A DNA stretch of 64,000 nucleotides from Maribacter arenosus (GCF_014610845.1 NZ_JABTCG010000006.1:62001-126000), one strand, 5' to 3'; positions 7,099 through 17,054 are shown, numbered from the stretch's first letter. The notes: a model not told the origin generated them from the letters alone. Numbers and translations are program-made.

Positions 7099-8376
7099 TC
7101 AAAGTAAATCGAGGAGTCGCTCCAAGGCCATGCCTCGCGAACCTTTGATGAGGATTTTGCCTCTTGATGGTAGTTCAACACTACTGAAATTTGATTCAAA
7201 ATCCTTATAATTCTTGAACTTGGTGAACGAAGTTTGGGTTTCATAAAAATTTTCACCGATTAAAAACACCTTGTCAAGGTTTAATTTAGCAGATAGATCG
7301 GTGATATTTTGATGTTCGCTCGGCGCGGTCCCGCCCAACTCGAACATATCCCCTAAAAAGGCGATTTTGGGTCCACCATTTAAACCGCTGAAATTCTCCA
7401 AGGCAACCTTCATACTCGACGGATTGGCATTATAGGCATCAAGAATGATTTCTATTCCGTTTTTTTCAATAAGCTGGGACCTATTGTTTTGTGGTAAATA
7501 GGTTTCAATGGCCTTTATTATGCTTTCAAGGGGGACGTTGAAATATTTCCCCATAAGAATGGCCGCACAACAATTTGTAAAGTTGTACTCCCCTATAAGC
7601 TGGGATTGAATGGTTTTGCCTTCTACCTGTATAGAAACGTAAGGGGACGCTTCTAAAAATTCGATTTTATAAAAATCCTTTTTGTGCTGGGTATAACCAT
7701 ATTTCTTAATGTACGCTCCCAATTTATTAAATTGGATTGGATCATCGGCATTTAAGAAAATAGACCGGTTATGTTCCATTAAATAGTCGTAGAGCTCACT
7801 CTTTCCTTTTATGACACCTTCGACGCCACCAAAACCTTCCAAGTGGGCTTTCCCGAAATTTGTGATATACCCAAAATCAGGTTGTGAGATTGAGCAAAGG
7901 AATTCGATTTCCTTTAGATGGTTGGCGCCCATTTCCACGATAGCAATTTCGGTATCCTCCTTTATGGATAATAGGGTAAGGGGCACACCAATGTGGTTAT
8001 TGAGGTTACCACTGGTGGCAATGGTTTTGTATTTTTCGGACAAGACTGCGTATATCAGTTCTTTGGTAGTTGTTTTACCATTGCTGCCCGTAAGGCCAAT
8101 GACCTTTGCAGCGCAGTAATTTCTGTGGTAAGTTGCTAGTTTTTGAAGTGTTTTCAACACATCGTCAACTAAGATCACCCGATTGGAAACAGCGTATTTT
8201 TTTTCATCCACTATGGCATGGGAGGCCCCTTTTCTTAAGGCTTCATCGGCGTACTCATTTCCGTTGAAGTTGTCTCCTTTCAACGCAAAAAAAATGCAAC
8301 TCTTGTTAATTTTCCGAGTGTCGGTACAAACCGTGGGGAATTGTAAAAAGATTTGGTGAAGTTTCTCTATACTCAT
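7099..8376 (-). CDS. murF: UDP-N-acetylmuramoyl-tripeptide--D-Ala-D-Ala ligase
   Basis: MurF adds D-Ala-D-Ala to UDP-MurNAc-tripeptide, the last cytoplasmic step of peptidoglycan precursor synthesis. The 425-residue protein has the N-terminal Mur ligase domain (DTRKINKSCIFFALKG), the ATP-binding signature TGSNGKTTTKE near residue 105, the central-domain EMGANHLKEIEFL motif and the C-terminal substrate domain with DAYNANPSSMK. The length is normal for the family. It follows gldJ on the same strand but a strong terminator separates them, so it probably has its own promoter. Confidence 0.96.
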   Translation of the reverse strand: MSIEKLHQIFLQFPTVCTDTRKINKSCIFFALKGDNFNGNEYADEALRKGASHAIVDEKKYAVSNRVILVDDVLKTLQKLATYHRNYCAAKVIGLTGSNGKTTTKELIYAVLSEKYKTIATSGNLNNHIGVPLTLLSIKEDTEIAIVEMGANHLKEIEFLCSISQPDFGYITNFGKAHLEGFGGVEGVIKGKSELYDYLMEHNRSIFLNADDPIQFNKLGAYIKKYGYTQHKKDFYKIEFLEASPYVSIQVEGKTIQSQLIGEYNFTNCCAAILMGKYFNVPLESIIKAIETYLPQNNRSQLIEKNGIEIILDAYNANPSSMKVALENFSGLNGGPKIAFLGDMFELGGTAPSEHQNITDLSAKLNLDKVFLIGENFYETQTSFTKFKNYKDFESNFSSVELPSRGKILIKGSRGMALERLLDLL

Positions 8377-8386
8377 AAATCAAAGA

Positions 8387-8418
8387 TAAAAAAAAGCCCT
8401 GACGAAATGGTCAGGGCT
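8387..8418 (-). terminator. Terminator downstream of gldJ
   Basis: On the minus strand AGCCCTGAC, loop CATTTC, GTCAGGGCT is followed by a run of T. It ends the gldJ transcript before murF. Confidence 0.9.
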
Positions 8419-8439
8419 ATACATATCATTGATATAAAA

Positions 8440-10110
8440 CTATTTGGCTTTTTTACCCCTTACAGTTTTATTTTTGGTTTTCGATTTTGAACCAACTCTC
8501 GACATTGCACATCGGAATCCGATATAATCGGTAGCCATATATTGTGGCAAATATCTTCGTTGTGCGGGATCTAACCAATAGGCCCTGTCTCTCCACGACC
8601 CACCTTTGTACACACGCACCTCATCATTTATCAAAGTAGTCCTATTATTCGATTGGTCATATTGTCGAATCAATTTCCCTAAGGAATCCCGTTCTACTTT
8701 ATGCTTTGGGGAATCATACATTTTTCGTGCATCGTCTTGACCTTCTTCATCACTGAATCTGTCAAAAAACCGTGACGAACTTGGATCACCATCCCTATAT
8801 CCTCTATTGTCACTAGATGAGAAATTGGTTCTAAGATACGTTTCTTCCTCGTCAACAGGAACCATTTTAATTTCTCCAGGAAGATTCATGGCAACCACTT
8901 TTCCATTGGGTAATGTATCATAAACAATTTCATCTTTAAGAATATTTACTTTTCCATCCTCACCAATAGCGGTTTTCATGTAAATATTACCCCTGTAATA
9001 GTTAAAGTCACTAATTTCATCATCTACAATAGGTCGGTAAACATCCGCTACCCATTCGGCAACGTTACCAGCCATGTCATAAAGACCAAGATCGTTGGGC
9101 TTATAAGACATTACTTCAGCAGTAATATCGGCTCCGTCATCGGACCAACCCGCGATTCCACCGTAATCACCTTTTCCTTGCTTAAAGTTGGCAAGTTGGT
9201 CACCACGACCAACACGTTGACCGTTTCTGGTGTAATCACCTTCCCAAGGATACTTTTTCCTACCTCTGTAATTATTGTATTCCCTAGATCCAACTTGTGC
9301 GGCGGCAGCATATTCCCACTCCGTCTCTGTTGGTAATCTATATTCTGGCATGATAATACCGCTACTCCTTTTAGCATAGGTATTAACACTGTCCTTTTTC
9401 ATTTTTCCTTGCAGGGAGTCTATTTGTCCATTATAAACTGACTCAGGTCTGTTTAGGTACGCTTCAGTACTAAAAGTACCTGAAACTTCACCGGTAGCAG
9501 CTTGATATTTGGCATCTTTAGCCAAATAACCTTCTCTTTCCAGCATCACTTCATTTACACGATCTGTTCTCCATTCCGCAAATTGTGTTGCTTGGATCCA
9601 ATTTACACCTACAACCGGATATTCGGCATATGCAGGGTGTCGCAAATAGTTATTGGTCATGGTTTCATTAAAACCTAAACGGTTTCTCCAAACCAAGGTA
9701 TCTGGCAAGGCACCTTTATATATATTTGCGTATTTGGGATTTTCAGGTGGATAAACACTCTTTAAGTAATCCAAATACTCCAAGTACATTACGTTCGTAA
9801 CTTCGGTTTCATCCATGTAAAAGGATTGAACATGCTGGGACGTAGGCGTGTTGTTCCAATCGTGCATAACATCATCCTGTACTTTACCTTTGGTAAACGT
9901 TCCCCCTTCAACAAATACAAGACCTGGAGCGGTTTCTTGCTCTTTAAAGTCAGTATTGTATTGGAAACCACCTTCCTTGGCATTTATCTTCCAGCCTGTA
10001 GCTCTTGATACATTTTTGGAGGATGAAGATTTTTTGCTACAACTTGTAACGCTGAAACCTCCCGCTATTACTGCACAAGAAAGTACAATTTTAATAAACT
10101 GTTTTTTCAT
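8440..10110 (-). CDS. gldJ: Gliding motility lipoprotein GldJ
   Basis: GldJ is an outer-membrane lipoprotein required for flavobacterial gliding and for stability of the type IX secretion/gliding machinery. The 556-residue protein begins with a lipoprotein signal peptide ending in SVTSC (lipid-modified C24). It has the formylglycine-generating-enzyme/SUMF1-like fold: GLVFVEGGTFTKG, DETEVTN, the ATEWEYAAAA-type segment seen here as TETEWEYAAAAQVG, AGNVAEWVADVY and a C-terminal KGGSWRDRAYWLDPAQRRY region. GldJ proteins use this fold as a structural scaffold rather than as an active oxidase. It is divergent from porV, another type IX secretion gene. Confidence 0.95.
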   Translation of the reverse strand: MKKQFIKIVLSCAVIAGGFSVTSCSKKSSSSKNVSRATGWKINAKEGGFQYNTDFKEQETAPGLVFVEGGTFTKGKVQDDVMHDWNNTPTSQHVQSFYMDETEVTNVMYLEYLDYLKSVYPPENPKYANIYKGALPDTLVWRNRLGFNETMTNNYLRHPAYAEYPVVGVNWIQATQFAEWRTDRVNEVMLEREGYLAKDAKYQAATGEVSGTFSTEAYLNRPESVYNGQIDSLQGKMKKDSVNTYAKRSSGIIMPEYRLPTETEWEYAAAAQVGSREYNNYRGRKKYPWEGDYTRNGQRVGRGDQLANFKQGKGDYGGIAGWSDDGADITAEVMSYKPNDLGLYDMAGNVAEWVADVYRPIVDDEISDFNYYRGNIYMKTAIGEDGKVNILKDEIVYDTLPNGKVVAMNLPGEIKMVPVDEEETYLRTNFSSSDNRGYRDGDPSSSRFFDRFSDEEGQDDARKMYDSPKHKVERDSLGKLIRQYDQSNNRTTLINDEVRVYKGGSWRDRAYWLDPAQRRYLPQYMATDYIGFRCAMSRVGSKSKTKNKTVRGKKAK

Positions 10111-10534
10111 AATTAGGACTTGAGTTCAAATATTTAAACTACACTTCAAGTAGTTCGGAATTCTTGTTTTGATTTAATTTGGTATCACTTTCGGCTTATT
10201 AAACGATGTTTTGGCCATAATATTTTGTTACTAAAAAATTATTTCCACATGCGCCATTTTAAATAGAGCAAAAAGCTTTTCTTCAAAAAATATAACGGCG
10301 TATTTACCATTATAGTATGGATTAGGACAATTCTTTCGGACACTATGGATATATCATAATTTAATGGGTTATATAAAATAGGACAGGTTTTCCATTTTAA
10401 ATTGAATATTTGACACTTTGTACACCTTGTGATTTTAATATTTTCGATGAACTGTATAAGATATTTTTAAAAAGGCCGTTTACAAGTACAATAAGCCTAA
10501 GTTCTTTTGAAGCATTACTAACACTTTATATATA
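10111..10534. other. Divergent gldJ-porV spacer
   Basis: No gene is seen in this 424-bp AT-rich region. A plausible porV promoter is TTTG at 10417-10420, an 18-bp spacer and TATTTTCG at 10439-10446 (one mismatch to TAnnTTTG), about 90 bp before the porV start. I find no good gldJ promoter. Confidence 0.4.
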
Positions 10535-11701
10535 ATGAAAACAAGCCCTTTATCATTAAAAAAAATCCCATTATTGTTATTATTGGCCTTCGTCTTTAGA
10601 CTATCGGCCCAAGAAGATAGGGTCATAACGACTGCTGTGCCTTTCTTGACCATTGCCGCAGATGCCAGATCAGCCGGTATGGGTGATATGGGAGTTGCAA
10701 CCTCTACTGATGCTTTTTCGCAACAATGGAACGCAGCAAAGTTTGCTTTTGCTGAAAGAAAAATGGGTATAGGTGTGAGTTACACCCCTTACTTGGAAAG
10801 TATTATTACCGATATATCGCTTTTAAATGCCAGTTTTTATAATAAAATCGATGACCAAAGTGCTTTTGCCCTTAGTTTACGTTATTTCACATTGGGTGAA
10901 ATTGAACTTCGGCAATTTGCCAATGACCCAGGAACCTTGGCTAAACCCAATGAATTGGCGTTGGATGGATCGTATTCGTTGAAATTAAGCCCAACTTTTT
11001 CCATGGCGGTGGGAGGTAGGTTTATAAGGTCTAACCTGAAATTGCCACAAAATGGAACTGAAGACTCTCAAGCTGCCAGCACATTCGCAGTTGATGTTTC
11101 TGGTTTTTACCGCTCCCGTGAGATTGCCTACGACAAGTTCGACGGTAGATGGAGGGCCGGATTTAATATTTCGAACTTAGGTGGTAAAATTGTGTACGAT
11201 GAAGGAGGACAAGAGAATTTCATCCCAACCAACTTAAAGTTTGGTGCCGGTTTCGATTTTATATTGGACCAAGATAATGTCATAGGCTTAACTACTGAAT
11301 TCAATAAACTTTTAGTGCCAACACCCAAGGATTTTAATGACGATGGGGTAATAGACTCCACTGATAATGACGAATACCAACAAATAGGCTTCCTAAATGG
11401 GGTCTTTAAGTCGTTTGGTGATGCGCCTGACGGTTTTGGTGAAGAGTTGAAAGAGTTTACATGGGCCTTGGGAGCTGAGTATTCATATCAAGATGCTTTC
11501 ATGATACGTACCGGATATTTTAACGAAAGTGAGGATAAAGGTTCTAGAAAGTTCTTTACTATGGGCGCAGGGTTTAAATTTAAGGCCGCCCAAATAGACC
11601 TTTCCTATTTGTTCTCGACATCACAGGTGAAAAATCCATTGGAAAATACGTTACGCTTTTCCCTAACATTCAATTTAGGAGAAGAGTTTTATAATGATTG
11701 A
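10535..11701 (+). CDS. porV: Type IX secretion outer-membrane protein PorV
   Basis: PorV (LptO) is a FadL-like beta-barrel that shuttles type IX secretion substrates from the Sov/SprA translocon to the attachment complex. The 388-residue protein has a signal peptide ending in LSAQ, then the family-typical VPFLTIAADARSAGMGDMGVATS and a QWNAAKFAF segment; the rest alternates short polar and aromatic strands of a barrel, ending TLRFSLTFNLG. A short insert around residues 265-280 (DFNDDGVIDSTDNDEY) looks like a calcium-binding loop. It is monocistronic, with a strong terminator following, and divergent from gldJ. Its cargo is not encoded in this window. Confidence 0.95.
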   Translation: MKTSPLSLKKIPLLLLLAFVFRLSAQEDRVITTAVPFLTIAADARSAGMGDMGVATSTDAFSQQWNAAKFAFAERKMGIGVSYTPYLESIITDISLLNASFYNKIDDQSAFALSLRYFTLGEIELRQFANDPGTLAKPNELALDGSYSLKLSPTFSMAVGGRFIRSNLKLPQNGTEDSQAASTFAVDVSGFYRSREIAYDKFDGRWRAGFNISNLGGKIVYDEGGQENFIPTNLKFGAGFDFILDQDNVIGLTTEFNKLLVPTPKDFNDDGVIDSTDNDEYQQIGFLNGVFKSFGDAPDGFGEELKEFTWALGAEYSYQDAFMIRTGYFNESEDKGSRKFFTMGAGFKFKAAQIDLSYLFSTSQVKNPLENTLRFSLTFNLGEEFYND

Positions 11702-11721
11702 TCAAAGAATTTAATTAAAAC

Positions 11722-11754
11722 AAAACCTGCCTATTGGGCAGGTTTTGTTATTTT
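11722..11754 (+). terminator. Terminator after porV
   Basis: A 10-bp stem AAAACCTGCC/GGCAGGTTTT with loop TATTG is followed by a T-rich tract. Confidence 0.9.
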
Positions 11755-11780
11755 AGACAACCACCAATGGCCGTATTGAT

Positions 11781-12263
11781 ATGAGAAAACAAACAATTTC
11801 CTTTGAACTTCAGGTTTTTGATGCTATAGAACAATTGGATAGCCAAGACCAAAATCTGATTCAAGAGGCAATTAAGGCGAGAAAAAATGCCTATGCCCCG
11901 TATTCTCGGTTTATGGTCGGAGCTGCGGTATTATTGGAAAATGGTGCCGTAATACTTGGGAGTAATCAGGAGAATGCCTCATACCCCTCTGGTTTATGTG
12001 CCGAACGGGTTGCCGTGTTCCAAGCGGGATCAAAATACCCCGGGGTCACTATAAAATCGATAGCGATCTCCGCTATGTCGAAAACCCACCTGGTCGATAC
12101 ACCCGCCGCCCCTTGTGGTAATTGCAGACAAGCTATATCAGAATACGAGTTCAGGCAAAATGAACCCATTACAATTCTCATGATGGGCGAAAAAGGGGAA
12201 ATCATCAAATGCGAATCTTTATCCGATATTCTTCCATTAGGGTTCAATAAAACTTTTTTGTAG
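11781..12263 (+). CDS. cdd: Cytidine deaminase
   Basis: Cdd converts cytidine or deoxycytidine to uridine or deoxyuridine in pyrimidine salvage. The 160-residue protein carries the zinc site: the C-A-E signature in LCAERVAVFQAG and the second motif PAAPCGNCRQAISEY (PCxxC). The substrate-binding ARKNAYAPYSRFMVGAAV segment is typical of homotetrameric bacterial enzymes. It lies between terminator-bounded porV and the pyruvate dehydrogenase genes and appears to be transcribed alone. Confidence 0.95.
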   Translation: MRKQTISFELQVFDAIEQLDSQDQNLIQEAIKARKNAYAPYSRFMVGAAVLLENGAVILGSNQENASYPSGLCAERVAVFQAGSKYPGVTIKSIAISAMSKTHLVDTPAAPCGNCRQAISEYEFRQNEPITILMMGEKGEIIKCESLSDILPLGFNKTFL

Positions 12264-12313
12264 CACCAAATCGATTACGATTTTAGGTTTCAAATATCAT
12301 ATAATGTAATTGT

Positions 12314-12346
12314 TTTGTTATTCTAGGCTATCGTCCTCTATTTTTG
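12314..12346 (+). promoter_or_regulatory. Candidate pdhA promoter
   Basis: TTTG (12314-12317), a 21-bp spacer and TATTTTTG (12339-12346) match the Bacteroidota -33/-7 pattern. A second -7-like TATTTTTG lies at 12392-12399 without a clear -33 partner. The leader to the pdhA start would be about 120 nt or 70 nt. Confidence 0.5.
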
Positions 12347-12476
12347 TAGTAAGCTTTTACCTATATTTTTTTACCGATTGATTAATATGTGTATTTTTGT
12401 TTTTCTGTTGTCGAAGCTATATGATGTATTATCAGTAGCTTCATTACCTATATGAATTATAATTAAAACACGATTA

Positions 12477-13472
12477 ATGGAAAAAATCACGAAAGAAACC
12501 TATCTGAAGTGGTACGAGGATATGTTGTTCTGGAGAAAGTTCGAGGACAAGCTGGCAGCGGTATATATTCAACAAAAAGTCAGGGGCTTCCTTCATTTAT
12601 ATAACGGTCAGGAAGCTGTTTTGGCAGGGGCATTGCACGCCATGGACCTGACTAAGGACAGAATGATAACCGCTTACAGAAACCATGTTCAGCCGATAGG
12701 TATGGGGGTTGATCCTAGAAAAGTAATGGCCGAGCTTTATGGTAAGGTTACGGGCACTTCAAAGGGTATGGGCGGATCTATGCATATATTTTCCAAAGAA
12801 CATCGTTTTTATGGCGGTCATGGCATTGTTGGAGGTCAAATTCCGCTCGGGGCTGGTTTGGCATTTGCCGATAAGTATTTTAAAAGGGATGCAGTTACCT
12901 TATGTTATATGGGTGATGGGGCCGTAAGGCAAGGTTCCCTTCATGAAAGTTTTAATTTGGCCATGTTATGGCAATTACCCGTAGTTTTCATTTGTGAGAA
13001 CAATGGCTATGCCATGGGAACTTCCGTTGCCCGGACATCCCATTCCACGGACATCTGGAAATTGGGATTGGGGTATGAGATGCCTTGTGGTCCTGTAGAT
13101 GGCATGGATCCAGTTACAGTAGCCAAGGAAATGAGTAAGGCGATTGAAAGGGCCAGAAGTGGTGGAGGCCCGACCTTTTTAGAAATGAAAACCTATCGTT
13201 ATAGAGGTCATTCCATGTCAGACGCGCAGCACTATAGAACCAAGGATGAGGTGGAAGAGTATAAGAAAATAGATCCTATTTCACAGGTTAAAGAGGTGAT
13301 TTTAGATAAGAAATACGCATCTGCAGATGAACTTAAAGAGATTGATAAACGGGTTAAAAAACTGGTTTCCGAATGTGAGAAATTTGCTGAAGAATCCGAT
13401 TATCCTCCTTTGAACCAATTATATGATGTGGTCTATGACCAAGATGACTATCCATTTGTACAACATAAATAA
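12477..13472 (+). CDS. pdhA: Pyruvate dehydrogenase E1 alpha subunit
   Basis: With E1 beta, this subunit decarboxylates pyruvate using thiamine diphosphate and passes the acetyl group to the lipoyl arms of E2. The 331-residue protein has the GMGGSMHIFSKE substrate region, the ThDP-binding motif GDGAVRQGSLHESFNLAMLWQLPVVFICENN (GDG...NN) and the phosphorylation-loop-like YRYRGHSMSDAQHYR. It is followed 7 bp later by the E2 gene; the E1 beta gene is not here but at 32742. The arrangement implies coordinated but separate transcription of the two E1 subunits. Confidence 0.95.
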   Translation: MEKITKETYLKWYEDMLFWRKFEDKLAAVYIQQKVRGFLHLYNGQEAVLAGALHAMDLTKDRMITAYRNHVQPIGMGVDPRKVMAELYGKVTGTSKGMGGSMHIFSKEHRFYGGHGIVGGQIPLGAGLAFADKYFKRDAVTLCYMGDGAVRQGSLHESFNLAMLWQLPVVFICENNGYAMGTSVARTSHSTDIWKLGLGYEMPCGPVDGMDPVTVAKEMSKAIERARSGGGPTFLEMKTYRYRGHSMSDAQHYRTKDEVEEYKKIDPISQVKEVILDKKYASADELKEIDKRVKKLVSECEKFAEESDYPPLNQLYDVVYDQDDYPFVQHK

Positions 13473-13479
13473 GATTTAA

Positions 13480-15117
13480 ATGGCAGAAGTGATTAATATG
13501 CCTCGTTTGAGTGATACCATGGAAGAAGGTACCGTGGCAAAATGGCTTAAGCAGGTAGGTGATAAGGTTGAAGAAGGCGATATTCTTGCGGAAATAGAGA
13601 CCGATAAAGCCACCATGGAGTTTGAGTCCTTTCATGAAGGAACTTTATTGCATATAGGAATTGCAGAAGGTGAAGGTGCTCCTGTAGATACACTCCTGGC
13701 GATTATTGGAGAAGAGGGTGAAGATATTTCAGGGTTGCTCAATGGTGCGGAAGCATCTAAAAAGCCTAAAGAAGAGACTGATACAAAAACGGCTTCCGAA
13801 ACGGCAGATGCAAATGTAGCGAATAAAACTGGTTCTGCGGATATACCCGAAGGTGTTGAAATCGTAAAAATGCCGCGCCTTAGCGATACGATGGAAGAAG
13901 GTACCGTGGCTTCATGGTTGAAAAAAGTCGGTGATCAGATTGAAGAAGGGGATATTCTTGCGGAAATCGAAACGGATAAGGCTACCATGGAATTTGAATC
14001 TTTTTATTCTGGCACCTTATTGTATATTGGAATCAAAGAAGGCGAATCATCACCTGTTGACGCTGTACTTGCTGTAATCGGGCCTGAAGGTACCGATGTA
14101 CAGGCCATATTGAATACTAAGTCTTCTTCGGTTAAAAGTGATGCGGTAGTCAAAGAGGAGGTAAAAGAAGAAAAGCCGACCGGAACAAGTCAGGAAACCG
14201 TTACAAATGTTACCGCCGATGGGCAACGAATTTTTGCCTCACCCTTGGCCAAGAAAATCGCGAAGGAAAAAGGGATTAATCTGAAGGATGTAAAAGGTTC
14301 CGGGGATCATGGTAGGATCGTTAAAAAAGATATCGAGAATTTTGTGCCCTCACAAAAGGTGGCCACAACAGTTACTGCTCCTCAAGAAACGTCATCATCG
14401 AGTGCAATCGCCCCATTGGCCCTACCTGTTGGTGAAGAAAGTACCGAGGAAGTAAAGAATTCGCAAATGCGCAAGACCATCGCTAAGCGATTGTCAGAGT
14501 CTAAATTCACAGCGCCGCATTATTATTTGACTATCGAAATCGATATGGATAATGCAAAAGCATCCCGTGCTCAAATCAATGAATTGCCCGATACTAAGGT
14601 GTCCTTTAATGATTTGGTGGTAAAGGCCTGTGCCATGGCATTAAAAAAACACCCCCAAGTGAACACCACCTGGCAAGGTGATACTACAAAATATAACCAT
14701 CATGTACATATAGGGGTTGCCGTTGCCGTTGAAGACGGTTTGGTAGTTCCTGTGGTTAAGTTCACAGATCAAATGAGCTTAACGCAAATTGGCGCATCTG
14801 TCAAGGATCTTGCGGGTCGGGCGCGAAACAAAAAGTTGACCCCTGCTGAAATGGACGGAAGTACTTTTACCGTTTCCAATCTGGGAATGTTTGGTATCCA
14901 GGAATTCACATCCATTATCAATCAGCCAAATTCGGCCATATTATCAGTGGGCGCCATTATTGAAAAGCCTGTGGTCAAGAAAGGACAAATTGTTGTAGGG
15001 AATACGATGAAACTATCCTTAGCTTGTGATCATAGGACCGTTGATGGGGCTACCGGATCACAATTTTTACAGACATTGAGGGCTTATTTGGAAAATCCAG
15101 TAACCATGTTGGCATAA
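13480..15117 (+). CDS. pdhC: Pyruvate dehydrogenase E2, dihydrolipoamide acetyltransferase
   Basis: The acetyltransferase core of the pyruvate dehydrogenase complex, 545 residues. It has two near-identical N-terminal lipoyl domains (lipoyl lysines K43 and K167, each in ETDKATMEFES), acidic/Thr-rich linkers, a peripheral subunit-binding domain near 245-285 (ASPLAKKIAKEKGINL) and a C-terminal catalytic domain with ACDHRTVDGATG (active-site histidine near 518). The doubled lipoyl domain is a normal variation in the family. It forms an operon with pdhA and is ended by a strong terminator. Confidence 0.96.
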   Translation: MAEVINMPRLSDTMEEGTVAKWLKQVGDKVEEGDILAEIETDKATMEFESFHEGTLLHIGIAEGEGAPVDTLLAIIGEEGEDISGLLNGAEASKKPKEETDTKTASETADANVANKTGSADIPEGVEIVKMPRLSDTMEEGTVASWLKKVGDQIEEGDILAEIETDKATMEFESFYSGTLLYIGIKEGESSPVDAVLAVIGPEGTDVQAILNTKSSSVKSDAVVKEEVKEEKPTGTSQETVTNVTADGQRIFASPLAKKIAKEKGINLKDVKGSGDHGRIVKKDIENFVPSQKVATTVTAPQETSSSSAIAPLALPVGEESTEEVKNSQMRKTIAKRLSESKFTAPHYYLTIEIDMDNAKASRAQINELPDTKVSFNDLVVKACAMALKKHPQVNTTWQGDTTKYNHHVHIGVAVAVEDGLVVPVVKFTDQMSLTQIGASVKDLAGRARNKKLTPAEMDGSTFTVSNLGMFGIQEFTSIINQPNSAILSVGAIIEKPVVKKGQIVVGNTMKLSLACDHRTVDGATGSQFLQTLRAYLENPVTMLA

Positions 15118-15146
15118 GAAGTTTGTGAAATATTAATGAATTTGTG

Positions 15147-15172
15147 CATCCGCCTTTGGCGGATGTTTTTTT
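15147..15172 (+). terminator. Terminator after pdhAC
   Basis: An 8-bp stem CATCCGCC/GGCGGATG with loop TTT is followed by seven T. It also argues against starting the next gene upstream of it. Confidence 0.92.
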
Positions 15173-15197
15173 ATCTTTAAAACCTAATCTTTATTCC

Positions 15198-16262
15198 ATG
15201 TTAAAAATCTTTCAATTTATATTTTTAGTTCTACTTGTAGGGTGTGGCAGTTCACAATTGAAACAAACCGATTCCAAAGATATACCCAATGGGCCAGCCG
15301 GAGTAAAAGGAAGTGTCGTCACCAATGGCGAGGACGTTAGTTCGGTGCAAACTGATGAAGAAGTGGTGATGCTTAAAACCGCATTACCTATTCTAGAGTT
15401 TTCGAATACTGATAAAGTCGGGGCAATCATGCGATTTTTGGCGTCTGACGAATTAAATGGAAGGGATTCCGGTAGTCCGGGCATAGAAAAAGCGGCCCAA
15501 TATATTGAGGAAAGTTTAAGTTCGAATCATATACAGCCTTATTTCCTAACTTATAGGGATACCCTTTCCAATTATGAAAAACCGGCCTATAATATCGTTG
15601 GGGTTTTAGAAGGCACCGATGCGGTTTTAAAGAATGAGTTTATTATGATAGGTGCCCATTATGATCATATCGGAACCAAAAGTCCGGTAGATGGCGATAC
15701 TATAGCTAATGGGGCTAATGACAATGCATCGGGAACGACAACAGTTCTGGAATTGATGCGATATTTTGGAATGGCAAGATCAAATAAACGAAGTCTTGTT
15801 TTTGCTTTTTTCAGCGCAGAGGAAAAAGGGTTGTTGGGATCGAAGCATATGGCAAACCGATTAAAAGAGAATGGGTTTAATCTATATACAATGTTGAATT
15901 TCGAAATGGTCGGCGTTCCAATGATTGATAAGGATTATTTGGCCTATGTATCAGGCTTCGACAAATCTAATTTAGCTATGATCTGCAATCGTTATGCAAA
16001 TGACAATCTTGTCGGATTTCTGCCTACTGCAAAGGAATTCAATTTGTTCATGCGCTCTGATAACTACCCTTTCCATTCAGAATTCAATGTGCCTTCACAG
16101 ACATTTTCAACGTTTGATTTCACTAATTTCGACCATTATCATAAGGTTGGTGATGAGGTGTCGGAAATGGATTTTGGCCATATGGCTGAGCTGATCAATA
16201 GGTTTATTCCCGTTATCGAAGGGCTAGCCAATTCGTCCCAAAAAGAAATAAAATACAACTAA
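15198..16262 (+). CDS. M28-family zinc aminopeptidase, lipoprotein
   Basis: A 354-residue peptidase of family M28. The start chosen is ATG 15198 (MLKIFQFIFLVLLVGCGSS), which gives a clean lipoprotein signal with lipidated C16; a GTG start at 15144 would place the preceding terminator inside the gene. Zinc ligands are visible: GAHYDHIG (His), ANGANDNASGT (bridging Asp), FSAEEKGLLGS (catalytic Glu pair), LNFEMVGVP and the C-terminal FDHYHKVGDE histidine. It probably trims peptides in the periplasm or at the outer membrane. Its stop overlaps the start of the SDR gene by 1 nt (TAATG), indicating coupling. Confidence 0.92.
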   Translation: MLKIFQFIFLVLLVGCGSSQLKQTDSKDIPNGPAGVKGSVVTNGEDVSSVQTDEEVVMLKTALPILEFSNTDKVGAIMRFLASDELNGRDSGSPGIEKAAQYIEESLSSNHIQPYFLTYRDTLSNYEKPAYNIVGVLEGTDAVLKNEFIMIGAHYDHIGTKSPVDGDTIANGANDNASGTTTVLELMRYFGMARSNKRSLVFAFFSAEEKGLLGSKHMANRLKENGFNLYTMLNFEMVGVPMIDKDYLAYVSGFDKSNLAMICNRYANDNLVGFLPTAKEFNLFMRSDNYPFHSEFNVPSQTFSTFDFTNFDHYHKVGDEVSEMDFGHMAELINRFIPVIEGLANSSQKEIKYN

Positions 16263-16942
16263 TGGCAAATGTAATAATTACGGGCACCAGCAGGGGCATA
16301 GGATTTGAGATGGCACAACTTTTTGCGAATGAAGGACATCGGGTTTTGGCCTTGTCCCGAAATGCGTTGACCATTGCCCGATTGAAGCATGAAAACATCG
16401 ATGTACTATCTTTTGATATTACTAAAAAGAAAGATTTGGACCTTGTGGAAGATTATCTGAACGCTAATTGGAAAACCGTCGATATCTTGGTCAATAATGC
16501 CGGAAAATTGCTGAACAAGCCATTTTTGGAGACTGGGGCGAACGAGTTCGAAGCCGTATATCAAGTGAACGTATTCGGAGTTGCCCATCTTACGAAATTG
16601 GTATTGCCTAAAATGCCAAAAAATGGACATGTGGTCACCATTAGTTCCATGGGGGGGGTACAAGGGAGTATGAAATTTCCCGGGTTATCGGCATATAGTT
16701 CAAGTAAAGGGGCCGTGATTACGTTGACCGAATTATGGGCTGAGGAATTCAAGGAAACGGGACCTTCGTTCAATGTGCTGGCGCTGGGGGCCGTACAGAC
16801 CGAAATGCTCGAAGAGGCTTTTCCTGGCTATAAGGCACCGGTAACGGCTTTGGACATGGCCCAATATATTAAGGATTTTGCCCTACACGGACACAAAATG
16901 TACAATGGTAAATTATTGCAGGTGAGCAATAGTACACCTTAG
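16262..16942 (+). CDS. Short-chain dehydrogenase/reductase
   Basis: A 226-residue SDR oxidoreductase. It has the Rossmann dinucleotide motif TGTSRGIG at the N-terminus, NNAG near residue 80 and the catalytic Ser and YxxxK (ISSMGG ... YSSSKGA), so it should be an active NAD(P)-dependent enzyme. The substrate cannot be read from the sequence. It is translationally coupled to the M28 peptidase gene upstream, an association that gives no clear clue to its role. Confidence 0.9.
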   Translation: MANVIITGTSRGIGFEMAQLFANEGHRVLALSRNALTIARLKHENIDVLSFDITKKKDLDLVEDYLNANWKTVDILVNNAGKLLNKPFLETGANEFEAVYQVNVFGVAHLTKLVLPKMPKNGHVVTISSMGGVQGSMKFPGLSAYSSSKGAVITLTELWAEEFKETGPSFNVLALGAVQTEMLEEAFPGYKAPVTALDMAQYIKDFALHGHKMYNGKLLQVSNSTP

Positions 16943-17054
16943 TTTTAAGCCTAAACGAAAAAAACTTGCGGCATTAACAGGACCGGAAATTGATTAAGGA
17001 TTTAACCGAAATCATATCCTATATTTTGTATATGCAGTTTTCCAAAAGGGATGA

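Noticed and set aside
15144-15197. GTG start for the M28 peptidase
   Set aside because: It lies in the terminator stem; ATG 15198 gives a lipoprotein signal.
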